A stretch of 15,895 nucleotides of DNA from Clostridiales bacterium UBA4698 (GCA_002404755.1 DHKI01000018.1:1-15895); one strand, 5' to 3'; positions 1-7,447 are shown, numbered from the stretch's first letter. Translations and numbers: made by a program. Notes: generated by a model from the letters alone, not told the origin.

Positions 1-46
1 GCCTACTTTTACTTGACACATACAAATCAATCAAATTTTCGTATTT

Positions 47-78
47 TTGATGAAATGTAGTAATAATTAGTATATAAT
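47..78 (+). promoter_or_regulatory. Possible ruvB promoter
   Basis: A perfect TATAAT lies at 73-78, about 34 bp before the ruvB start codon. The best -35 candidate is TTGATG at 47-52, but the spacer of 20 bp is long; the window at 17 bp spacing (ATGAAA, 50-55) is a poor match. A TTGACA at 13-18 has no good -10 partner. The -10 is convincing and the -35 is not. ruvB may also be read from a promoter upstream of the window. Confidence 0.35.
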
Positions 79-111
79 GTTGTTGGAAAATGTGCGATTT
101 GGAGGTAAAAC

Positions 112-1155
112 ATGGATAACCAAGAAGAAAGAATTGTATGCCCTGGGTTAGAAAATGAAGATAATGATATTGAAGTCAGCTTAAGACCGAGGGTATTAGA
201 TGATTATATAGGACAAGAAAAAGTAAAGGAAAACATGAAAATATATATAGAAGCAGCTAAAAAAAGAGGAGAAACACTAGACCATACGTTATTATATGGT
301 CCTCCTGGACTTGGTAAGACAACGCTTTCTAATATAATTGCTAATGAAATGAATGCAAATATTAGAATAACATCAGGACCAGCAATAGAAAAACAAGGAG
401 ATTTAGCGGCACTTCTTACAAATTTAGCACCAGGTGATGTTTTGTTTATTGATGAAATTCATAGATTAAATAGAAGTGTAGAAGAAATATTGTATCCAGC
501 ATTGGAGGATTTTGCACTAGATATAATAATAGGAAAAGGTCCAAGTGCAAGGTCTATAAGACTTGACTTGCCTAAATTTACGCTAATAGGTGCAACAACT
601 AAAGTTGGAAGTTTGTCATCTCCACTTAGAGATAGATTTGGAATAATACATCGTTTAGAACTATACTCAAATGAAGAATTAAAGACGATAGTAAAACGTT
701 CTGCAGGAATATTAAAAATCGAAATAACAGATAAAGGTGCATATGAAATTGCATCGCGTTCTAGAGGAACACCAAGAATAGCGAATAGACTATTAAAAAG
801 AGTTAGAGATTTTGCTCAGGTTCAAGGCGATGGTGTAATAACAGATGAAATAGCGGATGTAGCTTTATCAAGCTTAGAAATAGACAAGCTTGGTTTAGAT
901 AATATAGACAGAACAATGTTAGAAACGATAATTAAAAAATTTGCTGGTGGGCCTGTAGGAGTAGAAACATTAGCGTCAGCAATAGGCGAAGATATAGATA
1001 CAATCGAAGATGTATATGAGCCATACTTAATGCAAATGGGCTTTTTAAACAGAACACCAAGAGGAAGAACAGCGACAGTAGAAGCATATAAACATCTTGG
1101 AATAGCTGTAGATACAGGTAGTAGGTATCAACAAATGAATTTGGAGGACGAATAA
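112..1155 (+). CDS. ruvB: Holliday junction branch migration helicase RuvB
   Basis: RuvB is the hexameric AAA+ motor of the RuvAB complex. It pumps DNA through the RuvA-bound four-way junction during recombinational repair, and RuvC then resolves the junction. The 347-residue product has the usual length and layout. An N-terminal region contains LRPRVLDDYIGQ, Walker A GPPGLGKTT lies at residues 63-71, Walker B FIDEIHRL follows, sensor 1 lies in GATTKVG, the arginine-finger segment is PLRDRFG, and the C-terminal winged helix holds GGPVGVETLA and RTPRGR. The ATG follows GGAGGT at 102-107 with good spacing. queH begins 1 bp after the stop, so the two are probably co-transcribed. ruvA is not seen in the 111 bp before it and may lie upstream or elsewhere. 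The family assignment is secure. Confidence 0.98.
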   Translation: MDNQEERIVCPGLENEDNDIEVSLRPRVLDDYIGQEKVKENMKIYIEAAKKRGETLDHTLLYGPPGLGKTTLSNIIANEMNANIRITSGPAIEKQGDLAALLTNLAPGDVLFIDEIHRLNRSVEEILYPALEDFALDIIIGKGPSARSIRLDLPKFTLIGATTKVGSLSSPLRDRFGIIHRLELYSNEELKTIVKRSAGILKIEITDKGAYEIASRSRGTPRIANRLLKRVRDFAQVQGDGVITDEIADVALSSLEIDKLGLDNIDRTMLETIIKKFAGGPVGVETLASAIGEDIDTIEDVYEPYLMQMGFLNRTPRGRTATVEAYKHLGIAVDTGSRYQQMNLEDE

Positions 1156-1156
1156 A

Positions 1157-1711
1157 ATGAAACTATTATTACATACATGTTGTGCACCATGCTCAACATA
1201 TGTTGTAGATAAATTAAGAAAAGATGGATACGATAATATAACATCACTTTGGTATAATCCTAACATTCATCCATATACAGAATACAAAATGAGGAGAGAC
1301 ACTCTAAAAGAATATGCTAAGCAAATAAATCTTCCACTTATAATCGAAGAAAATTATGGAATAAGAGAATTCACAAAAAATGTTTCTAGCAACATAGATG
1401 GGCGTTGTTTATATTGCTATGAATCAAGACTTGAATACACCGCAAAATACGCAAAAGAACACGGATATGAAGCATTTAGCACAACATTATTAGTAAGCCC
1501 ATATCAAAAACATGAGTTAATAATAAAAGTAGCAAACGAAATGGCTAAAAAATATCAAATAGAATTTTTGTATCAAGACTTCAGAGAAGGCTTTAGAATA
1601 GGCCAACAAATGGCAAGAGATGCAGGGCTTTACATGCAAAAATATTGTGGATGTATATATTCGGAGGAAGATAGGTATATCAAGCAAATTATGCGAGATA
1701 AGGGAGGATAA
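1157..1711 (+). CDS. queH: Epoxyqueuosine reductase QueH (DUF208 family)
   Basis: QueH carries out the last step of queuosine biosynthesis, reducing epoxyqueuosine to queuosine at the wobble base of tRNAs with GUN anticodons. It is the cobalamin-independent, iron-sulfur alternative to QueG. The 184-residue protein has the family's cysteine layout: HTCCAPC at residues 6-12 (Cys8, Cys9, Cys12), Cys84 and Cys87 in GRCLYCYES, and Cys164 and Cys166 in YCGCIYSEEDR near the C terminus. These should hold the metal centres. The start lies 1 bp after the ruvB stop, and its binding site TTGGAGG sits inside the end of ruvB, which suggests translational coupling. No signal peptide is seen, so it is cytoplasmic. 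Other queuosine genes are not in the window. Confidence 0.93.
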   Translation: MKLLLHTCCAPCSTYVVDKLRKDGYDNITSLWYNPNIHPYTEYKMRRDTLKEYAKQINLPLIIEENYGIREFTKNVSSNIDGRCLYCYESRLEYTAKYAKEHGYEAFSTTLLVSPYQKHELIIKVANEMAKKYQIEFLYQDFREGFRIGQQMARDAGLYMQKYCGCIYSEEDRYIKQIMRDKGG

Positions 1712-1725
1712 AAAGAAAAGTGAGA

Positions 1726-1788
1726 ATGAATCCTGTAGAAAATTTGCATGATTTTAACAAATTATTGAGACGGGAGATGAGAAAATGA
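1726..1788 (+). CDS. Possible 20-codon small ORF overlapping the rhuM start
   Basis: A short open frame fills most of the 73-bp gap between queH and the RhuM gene. It starts at ATG 1726 and would encode a basic 20-residue peptide beginning MNPVENLHDF and ending RREMRK. Its TGA overlaps the RhuM ATG in an ATGA arrangement typical of translational coupling. A weak purine-rich site (AAAGTGAG) precedes it. It could be a leader peptide, a small protein, a remnant of a larger gene, or chance. At this length the frame carries little evidence by itself. Confidence 0.25.
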   Translation: MNPVENLHDFNKLLRREMRK

Positions 1789-2783
1789 GTAATAATAACT
1801 TGATAGAAAACAATAATGATATAATAATTTATACAACAGATGACGGACAGGTTGATATTGAAGTGAAATTAGAGGATGAAAATGTATGGCTTACGCAAAA
1901 TTCAATGGCAGAATTATTTGATACTACAAGAAATAATATAACAATGCATATAAAAAACATTTTTGAAGAAGGAGAATTACAAGAAAATTCAGTTAGTAAG
2001 GAATCCTTACTAACTGCTAAAGACGGAAAAAATTATAAAACTAAATTTTATAATTTGGATTTAATTATATCAGTAGGATATCGAGTAAAATCTGTTCGAG
2101 GCACACAATTTAGAATATGGGCAAATAAATTAATAAAAGAATATCTAATAAAAGGATATAATCTTAATGTGAAAAGATTCAAAAATAATGGTGGTGGAAC
2201 ATATTTTGAAGAAGTATTAGAGAAAATTAGAGATATTCGTTCATCTGAAAAAGTATTTTGGAGAAAAATATTAGATATTTATGCAACAAGTGTAGATTAT
2301 GATGCAAAAAATGAACAAACAAGAGAGTTTTTTAAGACTGTACAAAATAAGATGCATTATGCAGTTCATGGTAATACTGCAGCAGAAGTAATATTCAATA
2401 GAGTAAATAGTGAGAAAGAGAACATAGGCTTAACAAACTTCAAAGGAAATATTCCTACAAGAGCAGAAACTGAAGTGGCTAAAAATTATTTAAGTGAAAA
2501 AGAATTGGATTTATTAAATAAAATGGTATCGGCATATTTAGATGTTGCAGAGATTAATGCTTTGAATATGCATGCAATGACAATGAAAGAATGGGTTAAA
2601 GAATTGGATGGCTTTTTAACAATGACACATAAAGAGATTTTAGAAGGAGCAGGAACAATATCACATGAAAAAGCCTTAGAAAAAGCACATAAAGAGTATG
2701 ATAAATATATGAAAACTCATTTAACACAAGCAGAAAAAGATTATTTAGAAATAATGGGTGAAGATATAAAAAAATTAAAGTGA
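1785..2783 (+). CDS. RhuM-family protein
   Basis: The 332-residue protein belongs to the RhuM (Virulence_RhuM) family, first named from a Salmonella pathogenicity island and common in mobile and accessory regions of bacteria. The biochemical role is not established. Visible features are an N-terminal segment starting IIIYTTDDGQ, a helix-turn-helix-like stretch at about residues 36-62 (LTQNSMAELFDTTRNNI and onward), then LDLIISVGYRVKS and RGTQFRIWANKLIKEYLIKGY at about 92-127, all typical of the family. The remainder is helical and charged. Length is close to the usual size. The ATG at 1785 has GGGAG at 1772-1776. The family often sits near restriction, toxin or phage genes. Here it precedes the large repeat/nucleotidyltransferase gene by 41 bp, possibly in one transcript. 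A DNA-binding or defence role is inference. Confidence 0.85.
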   Translation: MSNNNLIENNNDIIIYTTDDGQVDIEVKLEDENVWLTQNSMAELFDTTRNNITMHIKNIFEEGELQENSVSKESLLTAKDGKNYKTKFYNLDLIISVGYRVKSVRGTQFRIWANKLIKEYLIKGYNLNVKRFKNNGGGTYFEEVLEKIRDIRSSEKVFWRKILDIYATSVDYDAKNEQTREFFKTVQNKMHYAVHGNTAAEVIFNRVNSEKENIGLTNFKGNIPTRAETEVAKNYLSEKELDLLNKMVSAYLDVAEINALNMHAMTMKEWVKELDGFLTMTHKEILEGAGTISHEKALEKAHKEYDKYMKTHLTQAEKDYLEIMGEDIKKLK

Positions 2784-2824
2784 TATAGAAAAACAATAAC
2801 AAAAGATAAAAGGTGGGAAATATT

Positions 2825-5695
2825 ATGAATTTTGAAACTCTTATAAATAGCCCAAAAGAAGTAATAAAAAAATATTTAGAAAAGCCGGAAAGCTTAAAAG
2901 AAATTGGATGTAATATTTCACAAGTTGGTGAGCTTGTGAAAGTTGCAGGTGAGTCAATTACATATGTCGAGAATATGGAAAAGTTTAAGGATATATTAGA
3001 TATTTTTATAGATGAAGAGAATTTTTCGGATGATGATGCAAAAGAATTAGGCCGAATAATGGTCGAGTGGATAAAAGATACTGGTAAAGCGGAAGAATAT
3101 CTAAATAATGAAGAGATGATAAAAAACGGATATGGACTATACATTATATTGGCCGCAGATAAAGCAGAAGAATATTTAGAAGAACCAGAGAAATACAAAG
3201 ATATTGAGCTAAGTGAGTTCGATATTGTAGAACTAATAAAATTTACTGGTAAAATAGAAAAGTATTTAAATGATATAGAAAAGCTTAGAAGATTTGAAAT
3301 AAGTAGTTATGAAATTTCAGAGTTGATTATAGCTGCTGGCAAAGCAAAAGAATACTTAGAAAAACCAGAGTTGAGTACAAATCTTGGCCTAACTATTGAC
3401 AGCAAAATAGATTTAATACTTGCAACAGGAGAAGTAGATAAATATTTAACACCGGAAAAATTGTATGAATTAGGTATGCATGGAATTCCAAATGTTAGAC
3501 TAATAAAAGCGTCTAAAAATCCAGAAAATTATTTGCTTAGTGGACAAGATTTAAATGACCATGAATTGAGTTTTAAATTAAGTGTAGCGAATGCAATAAA
3601 GGCAACAGGAAGAATAGAGGAATATCTGACACCAGAAAAGATAGTTGAGTATAAATTAGATCTTGATTCGCCCGAAATAAAAGAACTAATAAAGTTAACG
3701 AAGAATCCGAGAATGTACTTATTTGATGGACAAGATATAGATAATCCGGAGTTTAAACTGAATATTGCTAATATGATTAAAGGAACAGGAAGAATAGAAG
3801 AATATTTAACACCGAAAAAATTAGCTATGTTTGGGTTGGAAAACGATTGGACCAAAATAAAAGAATTAATAAAAGCAACAAATGCCCCAGAGAGATACCT
3901 GTTTGAAGGGCAAGATATAAATGATCCGAATCTTCAATTGAATATGACGAATATAGTAAAAGGTGCTTTGACACAATCATTGACGAAAGAAGACATAGAA
4001 ACAGTATTGAAATTCAATAATGAGACGATAGAGGTACTAATCAATGTAGATGAAAGTAAACAAAAAGATGCAATAAAAATATTAGATAGGTTATCTAGGA
4101 GTAATTCGGCAGAACTAAGAAGAATAAAAGAGCAAATGGCATTGCAAATATTAGAGAAAGAGCCAGAAACATATGAAAAAACTCTAAATGCAATTGAAAA
4201 TATATATTTAACATCTAATATTCCGAATGTGGGCAAACTTTATTTGGTATTTAAGGAATTACATCCAAATCTTCTTGGAGAAGATACGAAAATGCAAGAT
4301 GCCTCTGTCGGAAATATACCATCACTAAAAGAGGCAACCACAAGCGAAAGAAAGAGCATGATTTTTACAAGTCTTTTTATGAGTACTGTAGAATCCAACA
4401 GTAGAAATTTGAAAGATTATATAGAGGTGCTAGAGCAAGGAAATGAAATATTCAAAAAGATTAGAAATGGCGAAATTAGAACTCAAAATCTTACAAAAAT
4501 AGAAAAAGAAACAATCACGAAATATAACGAAATATTAAATTTTGTGTATAATCAATCAACGAAAGAGAGCATAAGGGAAAACTCTGGCAATATAGAATAT
4601 GATGTAAATGAATTGGCGAAGTTATTTAGAATGGATATTGTAAAAACTGAAATGCCAGATAGATTAGTCAGAATGTTTGCATATAGGGCAGAAATAAGAA
4701 GCCTTGCACAAGCAAAAGAAATAATGGAAAAATCAAGAGAAAAAGCTGATGAACGAAATACAGAATTTGCAAAAAAAGAAAGCATAAATATGGAAGAGGG
4801 GGATTTTGTTAAAGGAATCGAAAATACAGAATATTTTCCTTCAATGCTTCAACGAGGCATATTGGCAAAAGATTTTTTGGGCGGGAACGCAACGAGTGAT
4901 TACACACCACTAGATACAGATGTAGAGAAAGTCTTGAAAAAAGGTGAAACGTTAAAGGATACGATAGCATCATTAAGTCATGCACCTACCTATTGTTCAT
5001 CAAATACTGACGGTAAAAAACTAGGCAAAATAATGCTTGTTTTCTCAAAAGATAATTTTATAGAAACAAGAAATCAAAATGATGAGATAAGTGTAGAAAA
5101 TATTGAATTACTTAAACAAGGTAAGGATAAAAAAGAAGTCTGTCACAATTTTGGCACAGCATATGGAATAAGTATGGGAATAGGTTCAGAAAATATAAAA
5201 TGTATTATTGCAGATAAATATGTGGATAAACTTGGATTAGAGATTGCACTTAATGGATTTTATATTCCGATTGTAGATAACGATGGAAAGGTCGTTTATA
5301 CCAAAGAGATGTACAATAAATTCAGAGAAAAGATGCAAGGATTATCTCATTATGGAGAAAAACATTTTGAACTGGATGAAACGGCTAAAAAACCAGAAAT
5401 GTCGGGCATAATAGAGCTCGTAGATAAAAGTATGCAAAATGCAAAAAATAAGCAAGAAAAAATATTAAAAACACTTGAAAAAGCGGTAAATAAGAATGGT
5501 TATACGTTATCTGATGAAAGAAGAACAGATTTGAAACCAGGAATTGTAGAGTTTATAGACACAGGTTCGACAGGCAGAGGCACTAATATGCCGGGCGATG
5601 GTGACTTTGATTATATGGTAAGAATGGACAAGATACTAAGCGACAATCCAACGGAATTTAAAAATGGTTTGAGAGAGGCTTTGCGGAAAAATTGA
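2825..5695 (+). CDS. Large helical-repeat protein with NTase core, 5' part of a frameshifted gene
   Basis: I do not recognise this 956-residue product as a named family. Residues about 30-385 are imperfect helical repeats built around a G-K/R-x-E-E/K-Y-L motif and an I-x-E-L-I-K-A-T-G helix. In the best-kept section the unit is 60-62 residues, starting at N-P-x-x-Y-L and containing GQDINDP-like and GRIEEYLTP segments. Residues about 390-660 are helical and charged. An unassigned globular domain follows at about 660-850 (QRGILAKDFLGG, SDYTPLDTDV, LGLEIALNGFYIP). At 914-929 the motif GS-x-x-R-GT ending in D927-F-D929 matches the nucleotidyltransferase (DNA polymerase beta-like) signature hG[GS]...DhD, close to OAS/CD-NTase forms. 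The frame stops about 27 residues after that motif, and the matching remainder continues in another frame downstream. ATG 2825 is chosen because AAGGTGGG (2810-2817) sits before it; an in-frame GTG at 2813 lies inside that site. Confidence 0.75.
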   Translation: MNFETLINSPKEVIKKYLEKPESLKEIGCNISQVGELVKVAGESITYVENMEKFKDILDIFIDEENFSDDDAKELGRIMVEWIKDTGKAEEYLNNEEMIKNGYGLYIILAADKAEEYLEEPEKYKDIELSEFDIVELIKFTGKIEKYLNDIEKLRRFEISSYEISELIIAAGKAKEYLEKPELSTNLGLTIDSKIDLILATGEVDKYLTPEKLYELGMHGIPNVRLIKASKNPENYLLSGQDLNDHELSFKLSVANAIKATGRIEEYLTPEKIVEYKLDLDSPEIKELIKLTKNPRMYLFDGQDIDNPEFKLNIANMIKGTGRIEEYLTPKKLAMFGLENDWTKIKELIKATNAPERYLFEGQDINDPNLQLNMTNIVKGALTQSLTKEDIETVLKFNNETIEVLINVDESKQKDAIKILDRLSRSNSAELRRIKEQMALQILEKEPETYEKTLNAIENIYLTSNIPNVGKLYLVFKELHPNLLGEDTKMQDASVGNIPSLKEATTSERKSMIFTSLFMSTVESNSRNLKDYIEVLEQGNEIFKKIRNGEIRTQNLTKIEKETITKYNEILNFVYNQSTKESIRENSGNIEYDVNELAKLFRMDIVKTEMPDRLVRMFAYRAEIRSLAQAKEIMEKSREKADERNTEFAKKESINMEEGDFVKGIENTEYFPSMLQRGILAKDFLGGNATSDYTPLDTDVEKVLKKGETLKDTIASLSHAPTYCSSNTDGKKLGKIMLVFSKDNFIETRNQNDEISVENIELLKQGKDKKEVCHNFGTAYGISMGIGSENIKCIIADKYVDKLGLEIALNGFYIPIVDNDGKVVYTKEMYNKFREKMQGLSHYGEKHFELDETAKKPEMSGIIELVDKSMQNAKNKQEKILKTLEKAVNKNGYTLSDERRTDLKPGIVEFIDTGSTGRGTNMPGDGDFDYMVRMDKILSDNPTEFKNGLREALRKN

Positions 5696-5760
5696 GAAAC
5701 CAAAAGATAATACTGAGATAGGTAGTGGTTTCAGGTACAAAGGTGTAAAAATAGATGGCT
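5673..5760 (+). other. Frameshift site splitting the NTase gene
   Basis: The upstream frame ends at TGA 5693-5695, just after an A5 run (5687-5691). Removing one A gives an uninterrupted frame to 6440: ...REALRKIEKPKDN..., then VKIDGLEDDVDIDLSF. The downstream frame is open from 5673 and codes sensibly well before its first possible start (TTG 5760), where no binding site is seen. The joined product would be about 1204 residues. Possible explanations are a sequencing or assembly error in the A run, a true inactivating mutation, or a +1 slip of Lys-tRNA on AAAA. Confidence 0.8.
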
Positions 5761-6440
5761 TGGAAGATGATGTGGATATAGACTTAAGTTTCACAGAGAG
5801 AACAGACGAGATAGAATATAGCACAGATGAATGTGTGAAAGATAGGTTAGCGACAATAAAAAATCAAAGTGAAGAAGATTACAAATATGTTGTTGCAAAT
5901 ATCTTGACAGCAAAATCTTATTTTAAAAGAATAGGAGCATATAAAAAACAAAATGCGGCCGAGCCAGAACCGGGAAAAGAAGATACAAGAGGAGGATTTG
6001 GAGCAGTAGGAATAGAAAATTGGGTACTACAAAATGGAGGTTCATTTGAAAAAGCAGCAAGAGACTTTATGGCAGTTGCAGAAAAGTGTGAAAGCTTATC
6101 TGAATTTCAAAACCAATATGCAATATGGGATTTTGGAGAAAATCATACATCGTCAGAAAAGAATTCATACCCACATGATAACTTTGTTTATAACATGAAC
6201 GAAGCAGGATATAAAAAAATGCGAGAAGGCTTGGCAAACTTGATAGAAAGAATTGATTCAAAAGAAAAAATGGCGGAAAATTCTAAAGAGGAAACAGACA
6301 AAACGTCAAAAGCGAAAATAGGAATTGAAGAAATAGTTAGCCAAGATACAAGCATTTTATTAGACAAGAAATACATGGAAGCAGTTGCATCAGTATTGGA
6401 AAAAGGAAAGAAATTAGATAAGTCTGAAATTGGAGAATAG
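5760..6440 (+). CDS. 3' part of the frameshifted gene: third NTase carboxylate and PAP/OAS1-like domain
   Basis: This frame is the direct continuation of the large gene upstream, so 5760 is only the first TTG and probably not a real start. No ribosome binding site precedes it, coding sense extends back to about 5673, and the first in-frame ATG is not until 6069. EDDVDIDLSF (residues 2-11) supplies the expected third metal-binding aspartate on a beta strand, about 60 residues after the DxD of the first half, a spacing like that of OAS/CD-NTases. Residues 78-104 (GGFGAVGIENWVLQ and onward, with GGSFEKAARDF) resemble the G...E...GSF helix of the substrate-binding domain in archaeal CCA-adding and OAS1-like enzymes. 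A charged tail follows from about 165. Alone, this piece lacks the GS motif and DxD and should be catalytically dead. The link to NTases is inferred from motifs. Confidence 0.65.
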   Translation: MEDDVDIDLSFTERTDEIEYSTDECVKDRLATIKNQSEEDYKYVVANILTAKSYFKRIGAYKKQNAAEPEPGKEDTRGGFGAVGIENWVLQNGGSFEKAARDFMAVAEKCESLSEFQNQYAIWDFGENHTSSEKNSYPHDNFVYNMNEAGYKKMREGLANLIERIDSKEKMAENSKEETDKTSKAKIGIEEIVSQDTSILLDKKYMEAVASVLEKGKKLDKSEIGE

Positions 6441-6448
6441 GAGGACGT

Positions 6449-6901
6449 ATGAGTACAAAAATAAGCAAGGAAGAATATGCAAATGCATGTGCAGAAGTAC
6501 TAGAAATACTAAAATCAGTGAAAGATGAGGATTTAAAAAGAATACCAAACGAAGAAATAGAAATTTTGAAAGAAAATGCTAATATGGAACATGAATTTTC
6601 ATACGATGCAACAAAAGATATAAAAGACCAGAATGTATCAAAGGTAGCGAAAGGGATTATAGCAAATTTTTTTGTTAAGTACATAGCAACTATGGAACAA
6701 AAACAAAAAATTACATCTATTCAGCATAAAAGGCTAGAAGAAAAATTGATTGTTAATAGCACTCCAAGAATTGAAGCAGAAGAAACAGAAACTACAATTC
6801 CTAAAGTACAAATAAAGGATTTGGTAGATGTTAAAAATATTAAGTGGTATGAAAAAGTTTATTTGTTTTTTAAAAGAATTTTTGAAAAGAAAAACAAATA
6901 A
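6449..6901 (+). CDS. Small charged protein of unknown function
   Basis: The 150-residue protein is not a family I can name. It is rich in Glu and Lys, mostly helical, with no signal peptide or membrane span. Its N-terminal part (residues about 8-50: YANACAEVLEILKSV, then DLKRIPNEEIEIL, then EHEFSYD) resembles small hypothetical proteins that recur in uncultured Clostridia with the same layout of a helix, an Ile-Pro, an acidic helix and a short FSYD-like element. That comparison is from memory. The tail is basic and aromatic (KWYEKVYLFFKRIFEKK). AGGAGG at 6439-6444, overlapping the stop of the preceding frame, serves ATG 6449. The 8-bp gap makes it the last gene of the accessory block, and it may be a partner of the NTase protein. 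Confidence 0.7.
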   Translation: MSTKISKEEYANACAEVLEILKSVKDEDLKRIPNEEIEILKENANMEHEFSYDATKDIKDQNVSKVAKGIIANFFVKYIATMEQKQKITSIQHKRLEEKLIVNSTPRIEAEETETTIPKVQIKDLVDVKNIKWYEKVYLFFKRIFEKKNK

Positions 6902-6943
6902 TAAATTTTAATTAAAGGTATATTAAAATATCTTGTTAAAGTA

Positions 6944-6972
6944 ATGACAAAATAGGTACAATTATTTATAAT
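6944..6972 (+). promoter_or_regulatory. Predicted dgkA promoter
   Basis: ATGACA (6944-6949, five of six to TTGACA) and a perfect TATAAT (6967-6972) are separated by 17 bp, 41 bp before the dgkA start. The promoter is flanked by the inverted pairs CTTGTTAA (6932-6939)/TTAACAAG (6972-6979) and AAATATCTT (6926-6934)/AAGATATTT (6988-6996), which could be operator half-sites. Confidence 0.55.
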
Positions 6973-7013
6973 TAACAAGTAACGTTAAAGATATTTGGTT
7001 GGAGTGATAAATA

Positions 7014-7394
7014 ATGGATTTAAGAAAGAAAAGAATGTTAAAAGTAAAAACAAAAAAATTGGCCAATAGTTTTAAATATGCAGGAAGAGGAATTATATCA
7101 TCACTAAAGACCGAAAGAAATATGAAGATTCATTTTATAATAATGTTACTTGTTATATTATTTGGAGTTCTACTAAAAATAGACAAATATGAGTGGTTGA
7201 TATGCATAGTTTGTTTTGCACTTGTAATTGGAGGAGAACTTTTTAATACAGCAATTGAAGTGGTGGTAGATATAGCAATGCCATACAGAAATGAAAAAGC
7301 GAGAATAGCAAAAGACATTTCAGCTGGAGCGGTATTAGTGCTTGCAATAGCTTCTGCAATTATAGGACTTATAATATTTGTGCCTAAAATATAA
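7014..7394 (+). CDS. dgkA: Undecaprenol / diacylglycerol kinase (DgkA family)
   Basis: This small integral membrane kinase uses ATP to phosphorylate a lipid alcohol. In Gram-positive bacteria the main substrate is undecaprenol, recycled to the undecaprenyl-phosphate carrier of cell-wall synthesis. The 126-residue protein is close to the Bacillus subtilis length. It has an amphipathic N-terminal helix (SFKYAGRGI), the conserved RNMKIHFI, and three membrane spans at about residues 40-55, 57-75 and 98-122. The signature ELFNTAIEVVVD holds the catalytic Glu and metal-binding residues, followed by KARIAKDISAGAV. TTGGAGTG precedes ATG 7014; a later ATG at 7035 is possible but lacks a site. It is flanked by its own promoter and terminator, so it appears monocistronic. 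Confidence 0.92.
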   Translation: MDLRKKRMLKVKTKKLANSFKYAGRGIISSLKTERNMKIHFIIMLLVILFGVLLKIDKYEWLICIVCFALVIGGELFNTAIEVVVDIAMPYRNEKARIAKDISAGAVLVLAIASAIIGLIIFVPKI

Positions 7395-7402
7395 ATCGAA
7401 TT

Positions 7403-7447
7403 GACAATTATTTGTGAAAGATATTTCATTGATAATTGTCTTTTTTT
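7403..7447 (+). terminator. Intrinsic terminator of dgkA
   Basis: GACAATTAT (7403-7411) pairs with ATAATTGTC (7432-7440), followed by seven T (7441-7447). Inside the loop TGAAA and TTTCA can form a second short stem. It starts 8 bp after the dgkA stop. Confidence 0.8.

Noticed and set aside
2813..2824. GTG start extending the large repeat protein by four codons
   Set aside because: This GTG lies inside the AAGGTGGG binding site that serves ATG 2825.
2596..3198. 200-codon open frame on the - strand
   Set aside because: It overlaps the end of rhuM and the start of the large repeat gene, has a Ser/Phe/Ile-rich composition typical of antisense reading of Lys/Glu/Asn-rich genes, and has no binding site.
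3500..3985. CRISPR array or DNA-level satellite
   Set aside because: The similarity is between imperfect coding repeats of about 180 bp with in-frame changes; there are no short identical repeats with unique spacers.
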